From Sphingobium sp. AP50 (GTDB lineage: Bacteria > Pseudomonadota > Alphaproteobacteria > Sphingomonadales > Sphingomonadaceae): a DNA stretch of 64,000 nucleotides. The DNA lies in NCBI RefSeq assembly GCF_900109095.1, contig NZ_FNYZ01000010.1, positions 62,001 through 126,000 of the forward strand, read 5' to 3'. The position numbers and the translations under genes were made by a program. Below the pieces are notes generated by a model that was not told where the DNA came from, did not search any database, and saw only the letters and a program-made list of their open reading frames with translations. Shown here in pieces: positions 55,901 to 64,000 of this stretch (position 1 is its first letter; each line of letters starts with the position of its first letter).

Positions 55901-57341
55901 GCCTTCCGCGCCTGAAGCCTTCGCATTAGTGGCACGGGTCGGCAATGCGTTGCGGCTGGCGGCGGTCGATCGGCTGGCGCTGGCGCAGGGGCTGGCGGCG
56001 GGCATGACGCTGGCCGATGCGCGGGCGCGCTGCCCGGCGCTGGTGACTGTGCCCGCCGATCCGGATGCGGATGCGCGCGCACTGGACCGGTTGCTGGAGG
56101 GGATGCGGCGCTTCACGCCGATGGTCGCGCTCGATCCGCCCGATGGACTGGTGCTGGATATCAGCGGCTGCGACCATCTGTTCGGCGGCGAAGATGCGCT
56201 GGCCGATGCGGCGCGGCGGCAGGTGGGCTTTGCCAGCCGCCATGGCTTTGGTCCCAACGCCATGGCGGCGCGAGCCCTGGCGCGGCATGGTAGCGAGGGC
56301 ACGGAGGTTGCGATGCTCCCCGTCGCGGCGCTCGATCTGGATGAGGGCGCGCTGGCGGCGCTGCGGCGGGCGGGGCTGCGCACGATCGGCGATCTGGCGC
56401 GCCGGCCGATGGGGATGATCGCCGCGCGTTTCGGCGAGCAGGCCGTCACCCGGCTGCGGCAAATCATGGGCGAAGCGCCCAGCCCGATCGCCCCGCGCCG
56501 CCCACAGGCGCCGATCCGCGCCGACGCCCGTTTTCCCGAACCGATCGGCCGCACCGATGATGTGATGGACGTGATCGAACATCTGCTGGCGCAGGCCGCG
56601 CGGCAGATGGAGGCGCGGCGACTGGGCGGGCGGCGTTTCGTCGTCCAGTTGGTGCGCAGTGATGGCGCGCGGCAGGGGCTGATGATCGAGACGGGCCAGC
56701 CGGTGCGTGATCCTGCCGCCGTGCTGCGCCTGCTGCGCGAGCGGATCGATACGATGGCCGATCCGCTCGATCCCGGTTTCGGCTTCGATTCCGTGCATCT
56801 GGCGGTGCCCTGGACGGAGGCGCTGGTCGAACGCCAGCCGACATTGGAGGGCGAGGCGCAGGCGCGGGGGGAGGCGGATGTCATCGCCCTGATCGACCGG
56901 CTGGGTATCAGGCTTGGTCCCGATCGGGTGCGGCGGCTGGAACCATGCGACCGGCATCTGCCCGAAATGGCGCAACATCTGGTTCCGGCGGCGCGCGCCT
57001 CCACCGTCGACTGGCTGGTGGACAAGGAGCGCCCGCCAAGGCCGCTATTGCTGTTCGATCCGCCGCAAAGCGTCGATGTGATCGCCGGTGTGCCCGATGG
57101 GCCGCCGCAACGCTTTCGCTGGCGCGGCGTACTGCATGAGGTGCGACTGGCCGAGGGGCCGGAGCGGATCGCGGCCGAATGGTGGCGACGGCGCGAGGGG
57201 CATCAGCCCGGTAGCGCGGGGCGGACGCGCGACTATTACCGGATCGAGGATGGCGATGGTCGCCGTTACTGGATGTTCCGCCACGGCCTGTTCGGGCAGG
57301 AAACGGATATCCACTGGTATCTGCACGGCCTGTTCGCATGA
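55788..57341 (+). CDS. imuB: ImuB, catalytically inactive Y-family polymerase homologue
   Basis: A 517-residue protein with RRCLALWFPFLACERAQ at the start, a Y-family palm/finger layout (DARARCPALVTVPADPDADAR, LDISGCDHLFGGEDAL) and a little-finger/C-terminal adapter. The acidic residues needed for catalysis are not in the canonical positions, as in other ImuB. It bridges ImuA, the beta clamp and DnaE2. Overlaps imuA and dnaE2 (ATGA at 57338-57341). Confidence 0.92.
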   Translation: MMDDFGMPPGSRRCLALWFPFLACERAQMGMPGDRSPEPSAPEAFALVARVGNALRLAAVDRLALAQGLAAGMTLADARARCPALVTVPADPDADARALDRLLEGMRRFTPMVALDPPDGLVLDISGCDHLFGGEDALADAARRQVGFASRHGFGPNAMAARALARHGSEGTEVAMLPVAALDLDEGALAALRRAGLRTIGDLARRPMGMIAARFGEQAVTRLRQIMGEAPSPIAPRRPQAPIRADARFPEPIGRTDDVMDVIEHLLAQAARQMEARRLGGRRFVVQLVRSDGARQGLMIETGQPVRDPAAVLRLLRERIDTMADPLDPGFGFDSVHLAVPWTEALVERQPTLEGEAQARGEADVIALIDRLGIRLGPDRVRRLEPCDRHLPEMAQHLVPAARASTVDWLVDKERPPRPLLLFDPPQSVDVIAGVPDGPPQRFRWRGVLHEVRLAEGPERIAAEWWRRREGHQPGSAGRTRDYYRIEDGDGRRYWMFRHGLFGQETDIHWYLHGLFA

Positions 57342-60300
57342 GCGCGCCGCCCTTTGCCGAACTCGTCGCCGCGACCAATTTCAGCTTCCTGCGCGGCGCG
57401 TCGCACCCGCGCGACATGGTGGTGCAGGCGGCGCATCTGGGCATGACCGGCCTTGGCATCGCCGATCGCAACAGTGTTGCGGGCGTGGTGCGCGCGCATC
57501 AGGCGATGAAGGATCTGGGTGTCCTGACCGGCGGGATGCGCCTGATCGTCGGCGCGCGGCTGGTCTTTGCCGATGGCACGCCGGATATCGTCGCTTACCC
57601 TATGACCCGCTTCGGCTGGGGGCGGCTGACCCGGTTGCTGACATTGGGCAATCGCCGCGCGATCAAGGGGGCCTGCGAACTGCGCCTGCCTGACCTGATC
57701 GATCATGCGCAGGAGATGGCGCTGATCGCGATGGATGGTGACGCGGTTTTGCTAGGCCAGTTGCGCGGCCTGACCCCGCATCTCTGGCTCGCCGCTACCA
57801 TGAGGCGGGCCGGGCGCGACGCGCGGATGCTGGCGCGGCGCAAGGCATTGGCGGCACAATGCGGCGTGCCGCTGATCGCGACCAATGACGCGCTCTATGC
57901 AGAGGCGGACGACCGGCCGATGCAGGATATCCTGACCTGCATCCGCGAAGGGCTGAGCGTGCAGACCGCCGGCCGCCGCCTCGCCATCAATGCCGAACGG
58001 CATCTCAAAGACCCCGCCGAAATGGCGCGCCTGTTCGCCGCCTGCCCGGAAGCGATCGCCGCGACGCAGGATCTGCTCGCCTGCATCACTTTCACCCTCG
58101 ACCAGCTTGTCTATGAATATCCGCATGAACCGGTGCCGGAGGGCTGGGCACCGCAGGACTGGCTGGAGCATCTGGTGCAGGAGAAGGCGCAGGCGCGCTT
58201 TCCTGACGGTCTGTCGCCGCGCTATCGCGAGGTGCTGGACGAGGAATTTCGACTGATCCGGGACAAGAATTACGCCTATTATTTCCTGACTGTCCACGAC
58301 ATCGTCGCTTATGCCCGCAGCCTCGACCCGCCGATCCTGTGTCAGGGGCGCGGATCGGCGGCCAATTCGCTGGTCTGCTATCTGCTGGGCGTCACCCCGA
58401 TCGACCCGGTTGAGCAGAAACTGCTCTTCTCCCGCTTCCTCTCCGAAAACCGCGACGAACCACCCGATATCGACGTCGATTTCGAACATGAGCGGCGCGA
58501 GGAGGTGATGCAATATATCTACCGCCGCTATGGCCGCGATCGGGCGGGCATCGCCGCGACCGTCATCCGGTACCGCCAGCGCAGCGCGATCCGCGAAGTC
58601 GGCAAGGCGCTGGGCCTGACCGAGGATGTGACCGCGCGCCTTTCCGGCACCGTCTGGGGTAGCTGGGGCGGGGAGGAAGTGCCCGAAAGTCGGGTGAGCG
58701 AAGCGGGCTTCGATCCCGCCAATCCCGAACTGGCCCGGCTGCGCGAGATGGCGAGCCGGCTGCTGGAATATCCGCGTCACCTTTCGCAGCATGTCGGCGG
58801 CTTCGTGCTCAGCCATGGGCGGCTCGACGAACTGGTGCCGATCCACAATGCCGCCATGCCCGATCGCACCTTCATCGAATGGGACAAGGATGATCTCGAC
58901 ACGCTCAAACTGATGAAGGTCGATGTGCTTGCGCTCGGCATGCTGACCGCGATCCGCAAGAGTTTCGACCTGATGCGCCTGCACGATCTTGGCGACCTGA
59001 CGCTGGACCGGGTGCCGGTGGAAGACGCGGCGACCTATGCCATGCTCCAGACGGGCGACAGTATCGGCACCTTCCAGGTCGAAAGCCGGGCGCAGATCGC
59101 CATGCTGCCCCGGATGAAGCCGAAAGAGTTGTACGACCTCGTCATTCAGGTAGCGATCGTGCGCCCCGGCCCGATCCAGGGCGGCATGGTGCATCCCTAT
59201 CTGCGGCGGCGCGCGGGGGAGGAGGCCGAGGACTATCCCGGCCCGCCCGGCAATCCGTTGGAACTGAAGGAGGTTCTGGAAAAGACCAAAGGCGTGCCGC
59301 TGTTTCAGGAACAGGCGATGCGCCTCGCGATCGTCGCCGCCAAATTCACGGCGGCCGAGGCGGACGGCCTGCGCCGCTCCATGGCGACCTTCCGCAATCG
59401 CGGCGACATCGGCAACTGGCAGGAAAAATTCATCACCGGCATGACAGTGCGCGGCTATCCGCTCGATTTCGCCGAACGCTGTTTCGAACAGATCAAGGGG
59501 TTCGGCGAATATGGCTTCCCCGAAAGCCATGCACAGGCGTTCGGCTGGCTCGCCTATGTCTCCTCCTGGCTGAAATGCCATTATCCCGCCGTCTTCACCT
59601 GCGCCCTGCTCAACAGCCAGCCGATGGGTTTCTACGCCCCCGCGCAACTGGTGCGCGACGCGCAACAGCATGGGGTGGAGGTGCGGCCGATCGATGTGCA
59701 GGCCAGCGACTGGCATAGCAGTCTGGAGGGCGAACGCATCCTGCGCCTTGGCCTCAAGCAGGTCGACGGTTTCCGCGAGGAATGGGCGAAGGCGCTGATG
59801 GCGGCGCGGGCCGATGCGCCGATCCGCGACATGGAGGATCTGGCGCGCCGGGCGGGCATGTCGGCGCGGGCGTTGCACCTGCTGGCCGATGCCGATGCGC
59901 TGCGATCGATCGGGCAGAACCGGCGCGAGGCGGGATGGGAAGCGCGGCGGGTGCCGCCCGTGCAATTGCCGCTCTTCGCCGCCCAGGACTTGCCCGAACT
60001 GAGCAAGGAAGCCGACGCCGCGCTGCCCGTCATGCCTTTGGCGGAGGAAGTGGCGATCGATTATGTGACCCAGCGCCTGTCGCTGAAGGGCCATCCGATG
60101 CAATTCCTGCGCGCCCGTTTCGCGCGCGCCGGGGCGATCGACTGCGCGGCGGTGAATGCAGCGAAGGATGGCGCGAAGGTCCGGGTGGCGGGCGTGGTGC
60201 TGACCCGCCAGCGGCCGGGCAAGGGCAATGCGGTCTTCATCACGATCGAGGATGAAAGCGGCATCGTCAACGCGCTGCTATGGGCACGCGACATGGAAAA

Positions 60301-60523
60301 ACAACGCCGCGCGGTGATGGCCGCCCGGCTGATGCTGATCGACGGCGAAGTCCAGCGCAGCAAGGAAAATGTCGTCCACTTGATCGTCGACCGCGTGACG
60401 GATGCGAGTGAAGCGATGGCGCGACTGAACGAGGGGCAAGGGAGCGGGTCGCTGGCGAGGCCATCCCCGCACAGGCATCCGCGCGATGTGCGGATATTAC
60501 CAAAATCACGGGATTTTCATTGA
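57338..60523 (+). CDS. dnaE2: Error-prone DNA polymerase DnaE2 (ImuC)
   Basis: A 1061-residue C-family polymerase, shorter than DnaE1 (about 1160). The PHP domain opens with ELVAATNFSFLRGASHP, the palm holds PDIDVDFEHERREEVMQY with catalytic aspartates, and the OB fold comes late (KVRVAGVVLTRQRPGKGNAVFITIEDE). It performs translesion synthesis under SOS. It shares a 4-bp overlap with imuB, so imuA-imuB-dnaE2 form one LexA-controlled unit. Confidence 0.96.
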   Translation: MSAPPFAELVAATNFSFLRGASHPRDMVVQAAHLGMTGLGIADRNSVAGVVRAHQAMKDLGVLTGGMRLIVGARLVFADGTPDIVAYPMTRFGWGRLTRLLTLGNRRAIKGACELRLPDLIDHAQEMALIAMDGDAVLLGQLRGLTPHLWLAATMRRAGRDARMLARRKALAAQCGVPLIATNDALYAEADDRPMQDILTCIREGLSVQTAGRRLAINAERHLKDPAEMARLFAACPEAIAATQDLLACITFTLDQLVYEYPHEPVPEGWAPQDWLEHLVQEKAQARFPDGLSPRYREVLDEEFRLIRDKNYAYYFLTVHDIVAYARSLDPPILCQGRGSAANSLVCYLLGVTPIDPVEQKLLFSRFLSENRDEPPDIDVDFEHERREEVMQYIYRRYGRDRAGIAATVIRYRQRSAIREVGKALGLTEDVTARLSGTVWGSWGGEEVPESRVSEAGFDPANPELARLREMASRLLEYPRHLSQHVGGFVLSHGRLDELVPIHNAAMPDRTFIEWDKDDLDTLKLMKVDVLALGMLTAIRKSFDLMRLHDLGDLTLDRVPVEDAATYAMLQTGDSIGTFQVESRAQIAMLPRMKPKELYDLVIQVAIVRPGPIQGGMVHPYLRRRAGEEAEDYPGPPGNPLELKEVLEKTKGVPLFQEQAMRLAIVAAKFTAAEADGLRRSMATFRNRGDIGNWQEKFITGMTVRGYPLDFAERCFEQIKGFGEYGFPESHAQAFGWLAYVSSWLKCHYPAVFTCALLNSQPMGFYAPAQLVRDAQQHGVEVRPIDVQASDWHSSLEGERILRLGLKQVDGFREEWAKALMAARADAPIRDMEDLARRAGMSARALHLLADADALRSIGQNRREAGWEARRVPPVQLPLFAAQDLPELSKEADAALPVMPLAEEVAIDYVTQRLSLKGHPMQFLRARFARAGAIDCAAVNAAKDGAKVRVAGVVLTRQRPGKGNAVFITIEDESGIVNALLWARDMEKQRRAVMAARLMLIDGEVQRSKENVVHLIVDRVTDASEAMARLNEGQGSGSLARPSPHRHPRDVRILPKSRDFH

Positions 60524-60609
60524 GGAGTGAAGGAAAGACAGCTTTGGGGTGGTTTGCGGACTGGCAGTTATGCTGCCATGACAGGCAGTAAGCAGACATT
60601 GGAGGTGCA

Positions 60610-60975
60610 ATGCCGTTTCCTGTGGCAGAGCCGCAAATAGACGAAGCTGAACAGGCACTCAGGCGGAAATTCCCCATGGAGTTACGAGCGCGATTGCTCC
60701 GCGAGAACGGAGGCGAGATCGTTGCCGCTGACGATCACTGGCTAATTCATCCGGTCTGGGACCCGTCAGATCGCAAGACGATGGGACGGACGGCGAGTCA
60801 TATCGTTAGGGAAACGGATGTTGCTCGCTCTTGGCCATCGTTCCCTTTCGAAGGTATTCCATTGGCAGCCAATGGCAGCGGCAATCGAATTATCCTATTA
60901 GGAGACGGAGATCAGGTTTTCGTCTGGGATCATGAAACTGGGAAATGCCTGCCAATCTCCGTTGATTGGAGTTAA
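60610..60975 (+). CDS. SMI1/KNR4 (SUKH)-like protein
   Basis: A 121-residue protein. It opens with EPQIDEAEQALRRKFPMELRARLLRENGGEI, the L...LP..y..fl...NGG pattern of SMI1/KNR4 domains, and ends with GDGDQVFVWDHETGKC. Such domains are often immunity proteins in polymorphic toxin systems. No toxin gene is adjacent. Its base composition is lower in GC than the neighbours, which hints at transfer. Expression and role are unknown. Confidence 0.75.
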   Translation: MPFPVAEPQIDEAEQALRRKFPMELRARLLRENGGEIVAADDHWLIHPVWDPSDRKTMGRTASHIVRETDVARSWPSFPFEGIPLAANGSGNRIILLGDGDQVFVWDHETGKCLPISVDWS

Positions 60976-61049
60976 AGCCTAACGTCAGCTTTAGGCGATG
61001 GAAAATGAAGCACTCGACTTCCGACCTCGGGCGGAAGCGGTCACCTCCT

Positions 61050-61125
61050 ACCCCTCTCCCTTGAGGGAGAGGGCTGCGCAGACTTGGCAGCTTGCTGCCT
61101 AGTCGAAGCTGGGTGAGGGGGATGC
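61050..61125. repeat. Dispersed palindromic repeat, CCCTCTCCC type
   Basis: CCCTCTCCCT at 61052-61061 and its complement at 61064-61073 form a hairpin, followed by GGCAGC/GCTGCC (61087-61100) and CTGGGTGAGGGGG. Similar 'CCCTCTCCC...GGGTGAGGG' elements are common dispersed repeats in many proteobacteria. The rest of the 60976-61204 space has no gene. Confidence 0.7.
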
Positions 61126-61204
61126 CACCTCGCAAAGATGCACCACGCTCGCGCCAGTCCCGCTCATCCAACTGCGCCTCGCCTCCCCACCACAATCAGT
61201 CGGC

Positions 61205-61615
61205 TCATCTGACTTCATTGACCCAATCCTCAATGCGCAGGCCGGGTACACGGTCGAATTCGCGCAGATTATTGGTGACGAGGATCATGCCGCATGAGCG
61301 GGCGTGGCCAGCGATCATCTGGTCATAGGGGCCGATCGGCGTACCCGCGCATGCCAGTTCCGCACGCAACTGCCCTGTATGGGCGGCGGCCTCCCGACCA
61401 TAGTCAAGCACCTCCAACCGCGCGGCGAAGCCTTCCACAACCATGAGATTGCGCTCGGAATTGGCAGATTTTTCAGCACCGTAAATCAACTCCATCAAGG
61501 TGACGGAACTGATGCACATCTGGTCATGATGCCGTTTGAAAGCCGCGCGCACCCCTTGCGGTCTGTTCTTGATCGTGAAGATGCAGATATTGGTGTCGAG
61601 CATGAATTTGAGCAT
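61205..61615 (-). CDS. vapC: VapC-type PIN-domain toxin
   Basis: A 136-residue PIN nuclease with the acidic triad LDTNICIF, LMELIYGAEKS and PIGPYDQMIAGHA, and the closing LVTNNLREFDRVPGLRIEDW. VapC toxins cleave tRNA or rRNA when free of antitoxin. Its start overlaps the vapB stop by 1 bp (TGATG), the usual coupling. Family placement is firm; target RNA unknown. Confidence 0.93.
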   Translation of the reverse strand: MLKFMLDTNICIFTIKNRPQGVRAAFKRHHDQMCISSVTLMELIYGAEKSANSERNLMVVEGFAARLEVLDYGREAAAHTGQLRAELACAGTPIGPYDQMIAGHARSCGMILVTNNLREFDRVPGLRIEDWVNEVR

Positions 61616-61845
61616 CAGAAGGCTTCGCGTTCCTGATGATCCGGCTGCTCACGGTCCGCCATGAAATCAGCGGTCACGCCTTCCCCGTCGAACCAGCTAT
61701 CCCAGGCTTCGCCTGCCGGGGTAATGATACGGGTGCGGCCCAGAGCAATTACATCGACCCGCTTCACATCGTCAGGAAGGGCGACCGCCTTGGGCAATCT
61801 TACCGCCTGGCTGCGGTTGCTCTGAAATATAGAGGCTTGTGGCAC
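61615..61845 (-). CDS. vapB: VapB-type antitoxin (AbrB/MazE fold)
   Basis: A 76-residue protein with the swapped-hairpin N-terminus SIFQSNRSQAVRLPKAVALPDDVKRV typical of VapB, and a disordered C-terminus (WDSWFDGEGVTADFMADREQP) that should wrap the toxin. It likely also autoregulates through the repeats at 61846-61904. Directly upstream of vapC. Confidence 0.93.
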   Translation of the reverse strand: MPQASIFQSNRSQAVRLPKAVALPDDVKRVDVIALGRTRIITPAGEAWDSWFDGEGVTADFMADREQPDHQEREAF

Positions 61846-61904
61846 GACATATCTCCCGGATCATCCCAATCTAGGGGTGGCATGGGATATGTCAATGGGA
61901 TATG
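61846..61904 (-). promoter_or_regulatory. Candidate VapB operator repeats
   Basis: GACATATC (61846-61853) and GATATGTC (61886-61893) are inverted. Two copies of ATGGGATATG (61882-61891 and 61895-61904) form a 13-bp-spaced direct repeat. They lie just upstream of the vapB start. Confidence 0.55.
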
Positions 61905-61905
61905 C

Positions 61906-62216
61906 TGATCGTCCGGCCGCATCCCTCCAACATCCTTCCAATGTAGGATTTCTTCTGATCTATCCTTGTGGATGAACCTAATCCGCCTGCCTCTGAACCC
62001 CGCACCCCCTCGGTCGCGATCCGGGCGCAAAGCTGTCGCGCTCCCGTCGCGCGCCTGCAACCCAGGTGGCGCAGGCCCGTCGCCTTCCCGTCGCCTTCCC
62101 GTCGCATATCGGGTGCGTGCTTGTCGCATTTCGCCGATTTTGCTCGACGACACTGTGAACTTCGGCCTGTCGCGTCGAAATATTTTGCGTTGAAATGCGC
62201 CGCGTCGTGTCCCGCA
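61906..62216. other. Intergenic, no gene; dense GTCGC words
   Basis: About 310 bases between vapB and the spermidine-synthase-like gene, with no credible ORF. GTCGC recurs many times, including two back-to-back CGTCGCCTTCC units near 62089-62102. I see no hairpin of terminator type. Confidence 0.5.
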
Positions 62217-62888
62217 CTATCGCTTCAGCGCGAACCAGATCACATGGCGCGGTCCCTTGCCATTGTCGCGGGCCTTGACCGCCACCTCGTCCACCAGAAA
62301 GCCCGCATTGCGCAGGCGATTGGCGAAGACATCGTCTGACCCCGCCGACCATATCGCCAATATGCCGCCCGGCTTCAACGCCGCCTTGGCCGTTTGCAGC
62401 CCCGCTCTCGAATAGAGCCGGTCGTTCGCTGCCGCTGTCAGCCCGTCCGGCCCATTGTCGACGTCCAGCAGGATCGCGTCATATGTTCCATGCCCGGCCT
62501 CGATCACCGGCACGACATCCTCGATCAGCAGATGCACGCGCGGATCGTCCAGGCATCCGGCCATCAGGTCTACCATAGGCCCGCGCGCCCATTCGATGAT
62601 CTTGGGCACCAGTTCGGCAACCGTCACCTTCGCAGCCTTATCCAGCACGCCCAAAGCCGCGCGCAGGGTGAAACCCATGCCATATCCGCCGATCAGGATA
62701 TGCGGCGCCTTGCGCCCGCGCAATCGCTCGATCGTCATCAGCGCGAGTTGCTTTTCCGATCCGCTCATCCGGCTGCTCATCAACTCGTTGCGGTCCAGCA
62801 CGATCATATGGTCGGCGCCGCGCCGATAGAGTTTCAGTTCCTGGCCGCCCGGCACCTGTGCCGAATCCAGATATTCGCGGGGGATCAT
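62217..62888 (-). CDS. Spermidine-synthase-like class I methyltransferase-fold protein
   Basis: A 223-residue protein of the spermidine synthase/SAM methyltransferase fold: HILIGGYGMGFTLRAAL (glycine-rich loop), VTVAELVPKIIEW, then YDAILLDVDNGPDGLT and GGILAIWSAG. The GGG...D..EL layout resembles SpeE, but the substrate-binding aspartates are not in obvious SpeE form. Often annotated spermidine synthase in alphaproteobacteria. The start at 62888 (MIPREYL) is better placed than 62903. Confidence 0.82.
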   Translation of the reverse strand: MIPREYLDSAQVPGGQELKLYRRGADHMIVLDRNELMSSRMSGSEKQLALMTIERLRGRKAPHILIGGYGMGFTLRAALGVLDKAAKVTVAELVPKIIEWARGPMVDLMAGCLDDPRVHLLIEDVVPVIEAGHGTYDAILLDVDNGPDGLTAAANDRLYSRAGLQTAKAALKPGGILAIWSAGSDDVFANRLRNAGFLVDEVAVKARDNGKGPRHVIWFALKR

Positions 62889-63017
62889 GTCACGTCCTTC
62901 CATTCAGCGCACAGCCTGTCGCGCGGGGAGCGCATGGCAGCTTGGCTTCCGTCGCGCAAATGCTACAGGCAGCAGCAATTCCCTTTCATCCTATCACGGC
63001 AGGCAGTTTCCCCCTTC

Positions 63018-63470
63018 ATGCGGTATTTTCTCGACACCGAATTCAATGGCTTTGGCGGCACGCTGATCAGCGTGGCGCTGGTTCCCGAGCATGAAGGGGA
63101 CGAGGAATTCTATGTCTCCCTGCCGCTGCCTGACGCGATCGAGCCGTGGGTCGGAAAGCATGTCATCCCCTATTTGCGCCATGTGCCGCCCGCCATTGAC
63201 CTGCAACTGAACCGGATCGATGCGGCCGACCATGTCGCCGCCTATCTGGAGGGGGACAGCGATCCCGTCATCATCGCCGACTGGCCGGAGGATCTGGCCC
63301 ATTTCTGCGCGCTGCTGGTGACGGGGCCTGGCCGGATGGCGGGCGTGGACTTCGGTCTGCGGCTGGAACTGATCAACGCGGCGGGTTTCAGCGCGGCGGC
63401 CAACAGTCGCGTGCCGCACAACGCCCTGCATGATGCGCGGGCGCTGCGCGACTTCTACATGGCGGATTGA
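63018..63470 (+). CDS. DEDDh-like 3'-5' exoribonuclease-type protein
   Basis: A 150-residue RNase-H-fold protein. It begins with RYFLDTEFNGFGGTLISVALV, where D-x-E is the first exonuclease motif, has IIADWPEDLAHF for the second Asp and HNALHDARALRDFY with the final His and Asp. This matches the Rv2179c-like exoribonuclease family. Start at the ATG at 63018; the frame running upstream to 62394 overlaps the divergent gene and is not real. Confidence 0.8.
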   Translation: MRYFLDTEFNGFGGTLISVALVPEHEGDEEFYVSLPLPDAIEPWVGKHVIPYLRHVPPAIDLQLNRIDAADHVAAYLEGDSDPVIIADWPEDLAHFCALLVTGPGRMAGVDFGLRLELINAAGFSAAANSRVPHNALHDARALRDFYMAD

Positions 63471-63495
63471 TGGGGATTGGATTGACCGGGACGGC

Positions 63496-64000
63496 TCAAT
63501 AGTCGCCCCAATAGGTCTTGCTGCCGGCGAAATCGACCACCCGACCGACCTCCTTCAGCTTGGCCTGCACCGCCGGTGTGGCACGGGCGGCGTCCATCAC
63601 CCCGCGCAGCCGCGCGTCGAAGGTTGACGGCGTCGGTGCCTGACGGGATCGAACGAACAGTCCCAGCGCCGACGCCCGATCATCCGGCTTGTCGAGCCGC
63701 TCGACCAGCAGCTTTTCGATCATCGTCTGGTCGCCGCGACAGGCCGCCGCCATGGTCACCGCCGATATATTGTCGTCCCGCGTTGCCGTCAGCTTTTCGT
63801 CCAGCATCTTGGCGTCATCGGGGCGATTGAGCGTCCGCAAAGCGCAGGCCTTGCCCGCCCACATCCACATCTTGCCATATTGGCTGGCCTTGCCGGCATA
63901 TTTCTCGTCAGCCTCGGTCATCGCTGCCAGTGCGCGTTCGGGCATGTCGGCATGGTTGAACATCTCCGCCCGGTTGATGAGTTGCGACACCAGAGCGGGA
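63496..64000 (-). CDS. Hypothetical protein, 5' end beyond the window
   Basis: An open frame of 167 codons that runs off the right edge; the GTG at 63990 is not necessarily the start. The visible part has helical pairs like a TPR/Sel1-type repeat (AEMFNHADMPERALAAMTEADEKYAGK; YGKMWMWAGKACALRTLNRPDDAKML). No catalytic motif is seen. It probably belongs to a larger repeat protein. Confidence 0.65.
   Translation of the reverse strand, partial: PALVSQLINRAEMFNHADMPERALAAMTEADEKYAGKASQYGKMWMWAGKACALRTLNRPDDAKMLDEKLTATRDDNISAVTMAAACRGDQTMIEKLLVERLDKPDDRASALGLFVRSRQAPTPSTFDARLRGVMDAARATPAVQAKLKEVGRVVDFAGSKTYWGDY

Noticed and set aside
57752..60103. 783-residue ORF antisense to dnaE2
   Set aside because: A reverse-frame artefact under a clear polymerase gene.
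62040..62110. CRISPR-like array of CGTCGCCTTCC units
   Set aside because: Only two exact copies, no spacers and no cas genes.
62394..63018. Long N-terminal extension of the exonuclease-like gene
   Set aside because: It lies opposite the spermidine-synthase-like gene and looks non-coding; the family start is at 63018.

Overview
The window is GC-rich DNA from an alphaproteobacterium, most likely a sphingomonad (Sphingobium/Sphingomonas type). This rests on the LexA boxes of the GAAC-N7-GAAC form typical of alphaproteobacteria, an ImuA-ImuB-DnaE2 mutasome cassette, an SRP RNA placed just before dnaX, and several lineage-style hypothetical proteins. Genus is an inference; no 16S gene is present. 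Most of the window is ordinary chromosomal core with compact operons and frequent ATGA start/stop overlaps.

Layout. 1-1.4 kb: two tandem paralogous GT4 glycosyltransferases (the first cut by the window edge). 1.4-7.9 kb: a TetR repressor divergent from a complete tripartite RND efflux operon, with a perfect palindromic operator between them. 7.9-11.9 kb: DNA-repair methyltransferase, tRNA-Arg, a small secreted protein, dapB-nth, and a two-domain 2OG-Fe(II) oxygenase. 12.0-13.7 kb: a decayed island holding remains of a TbpB-like surface lipoprotein, its Slam-type outer-membrane exporter, and an IS481-family transposase fragment. 13.7-17.6 kb: a GIY-YIG/SpoU methyltransferase fusion, nrdR, glyA and rpiB, separated by copies of a dispersed repeat. 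17.5-25.3 kb: LuxR-type HTH plus membrane partner, HPP-CBS protein, gltA, gltX, comEC and lexA.

25.4-32.3 kb is the least explained block: a huge two-TM coiled-coil protein, an Hpt-fold protein lacking the phospho-His, a nucleotidyltransferase-like membrane protein, a helical protein of unknown function and a histidine-kinase-like ATPase whose H-box His is replaced. It may be a signalling or scaffold module that does not use classical His phosphotransfer. 32.6-43.4 kb: alpha/beta hydrolase, two tandem cysteine desulfurases with a ferredoxin, a class A beta-lactamase with the Cys69/Cys238 pair of carbapenemase-type enzymes, SRP RNA, dnaX-ybaB, lon, HU, rlpA and a nucleotidyltransferase-like protein. 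43.5-49.4 kb: tRNA-His, hisI, a lipoprotein, a YitT-type membrane protein, a frameshifted Asp/Asn hydroxylase, two transporters and an L,D-transpeptidase. 49.5-54.9 kb: malic enzyme, LysR regulator and malate synthase G (C2/C4 metabolism). 55.1-60.5 kb: SOS-controlled imuA-imuB-dnaE2. 60.6-64 kb: a SMI1/KNR4-like protein, a VapBC toxin-antitoxin pair, a spermidine-synthase-like protein, a small exonuclease-like protein and a partial gene at the edge.

Dispersed repeats with the cores CGTTCGTCCTGAGTAG and CTTCGACAAGCTCAGC recur at about 14.5, 14.8, 15.4, 32.3 and 54.9 kb. They have shaped genes here: one copy forms the in-frame linker of a fusion protein, and another carries nested perfect inverted repeats. 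All assignments are from reading the sequence; no database search was run.
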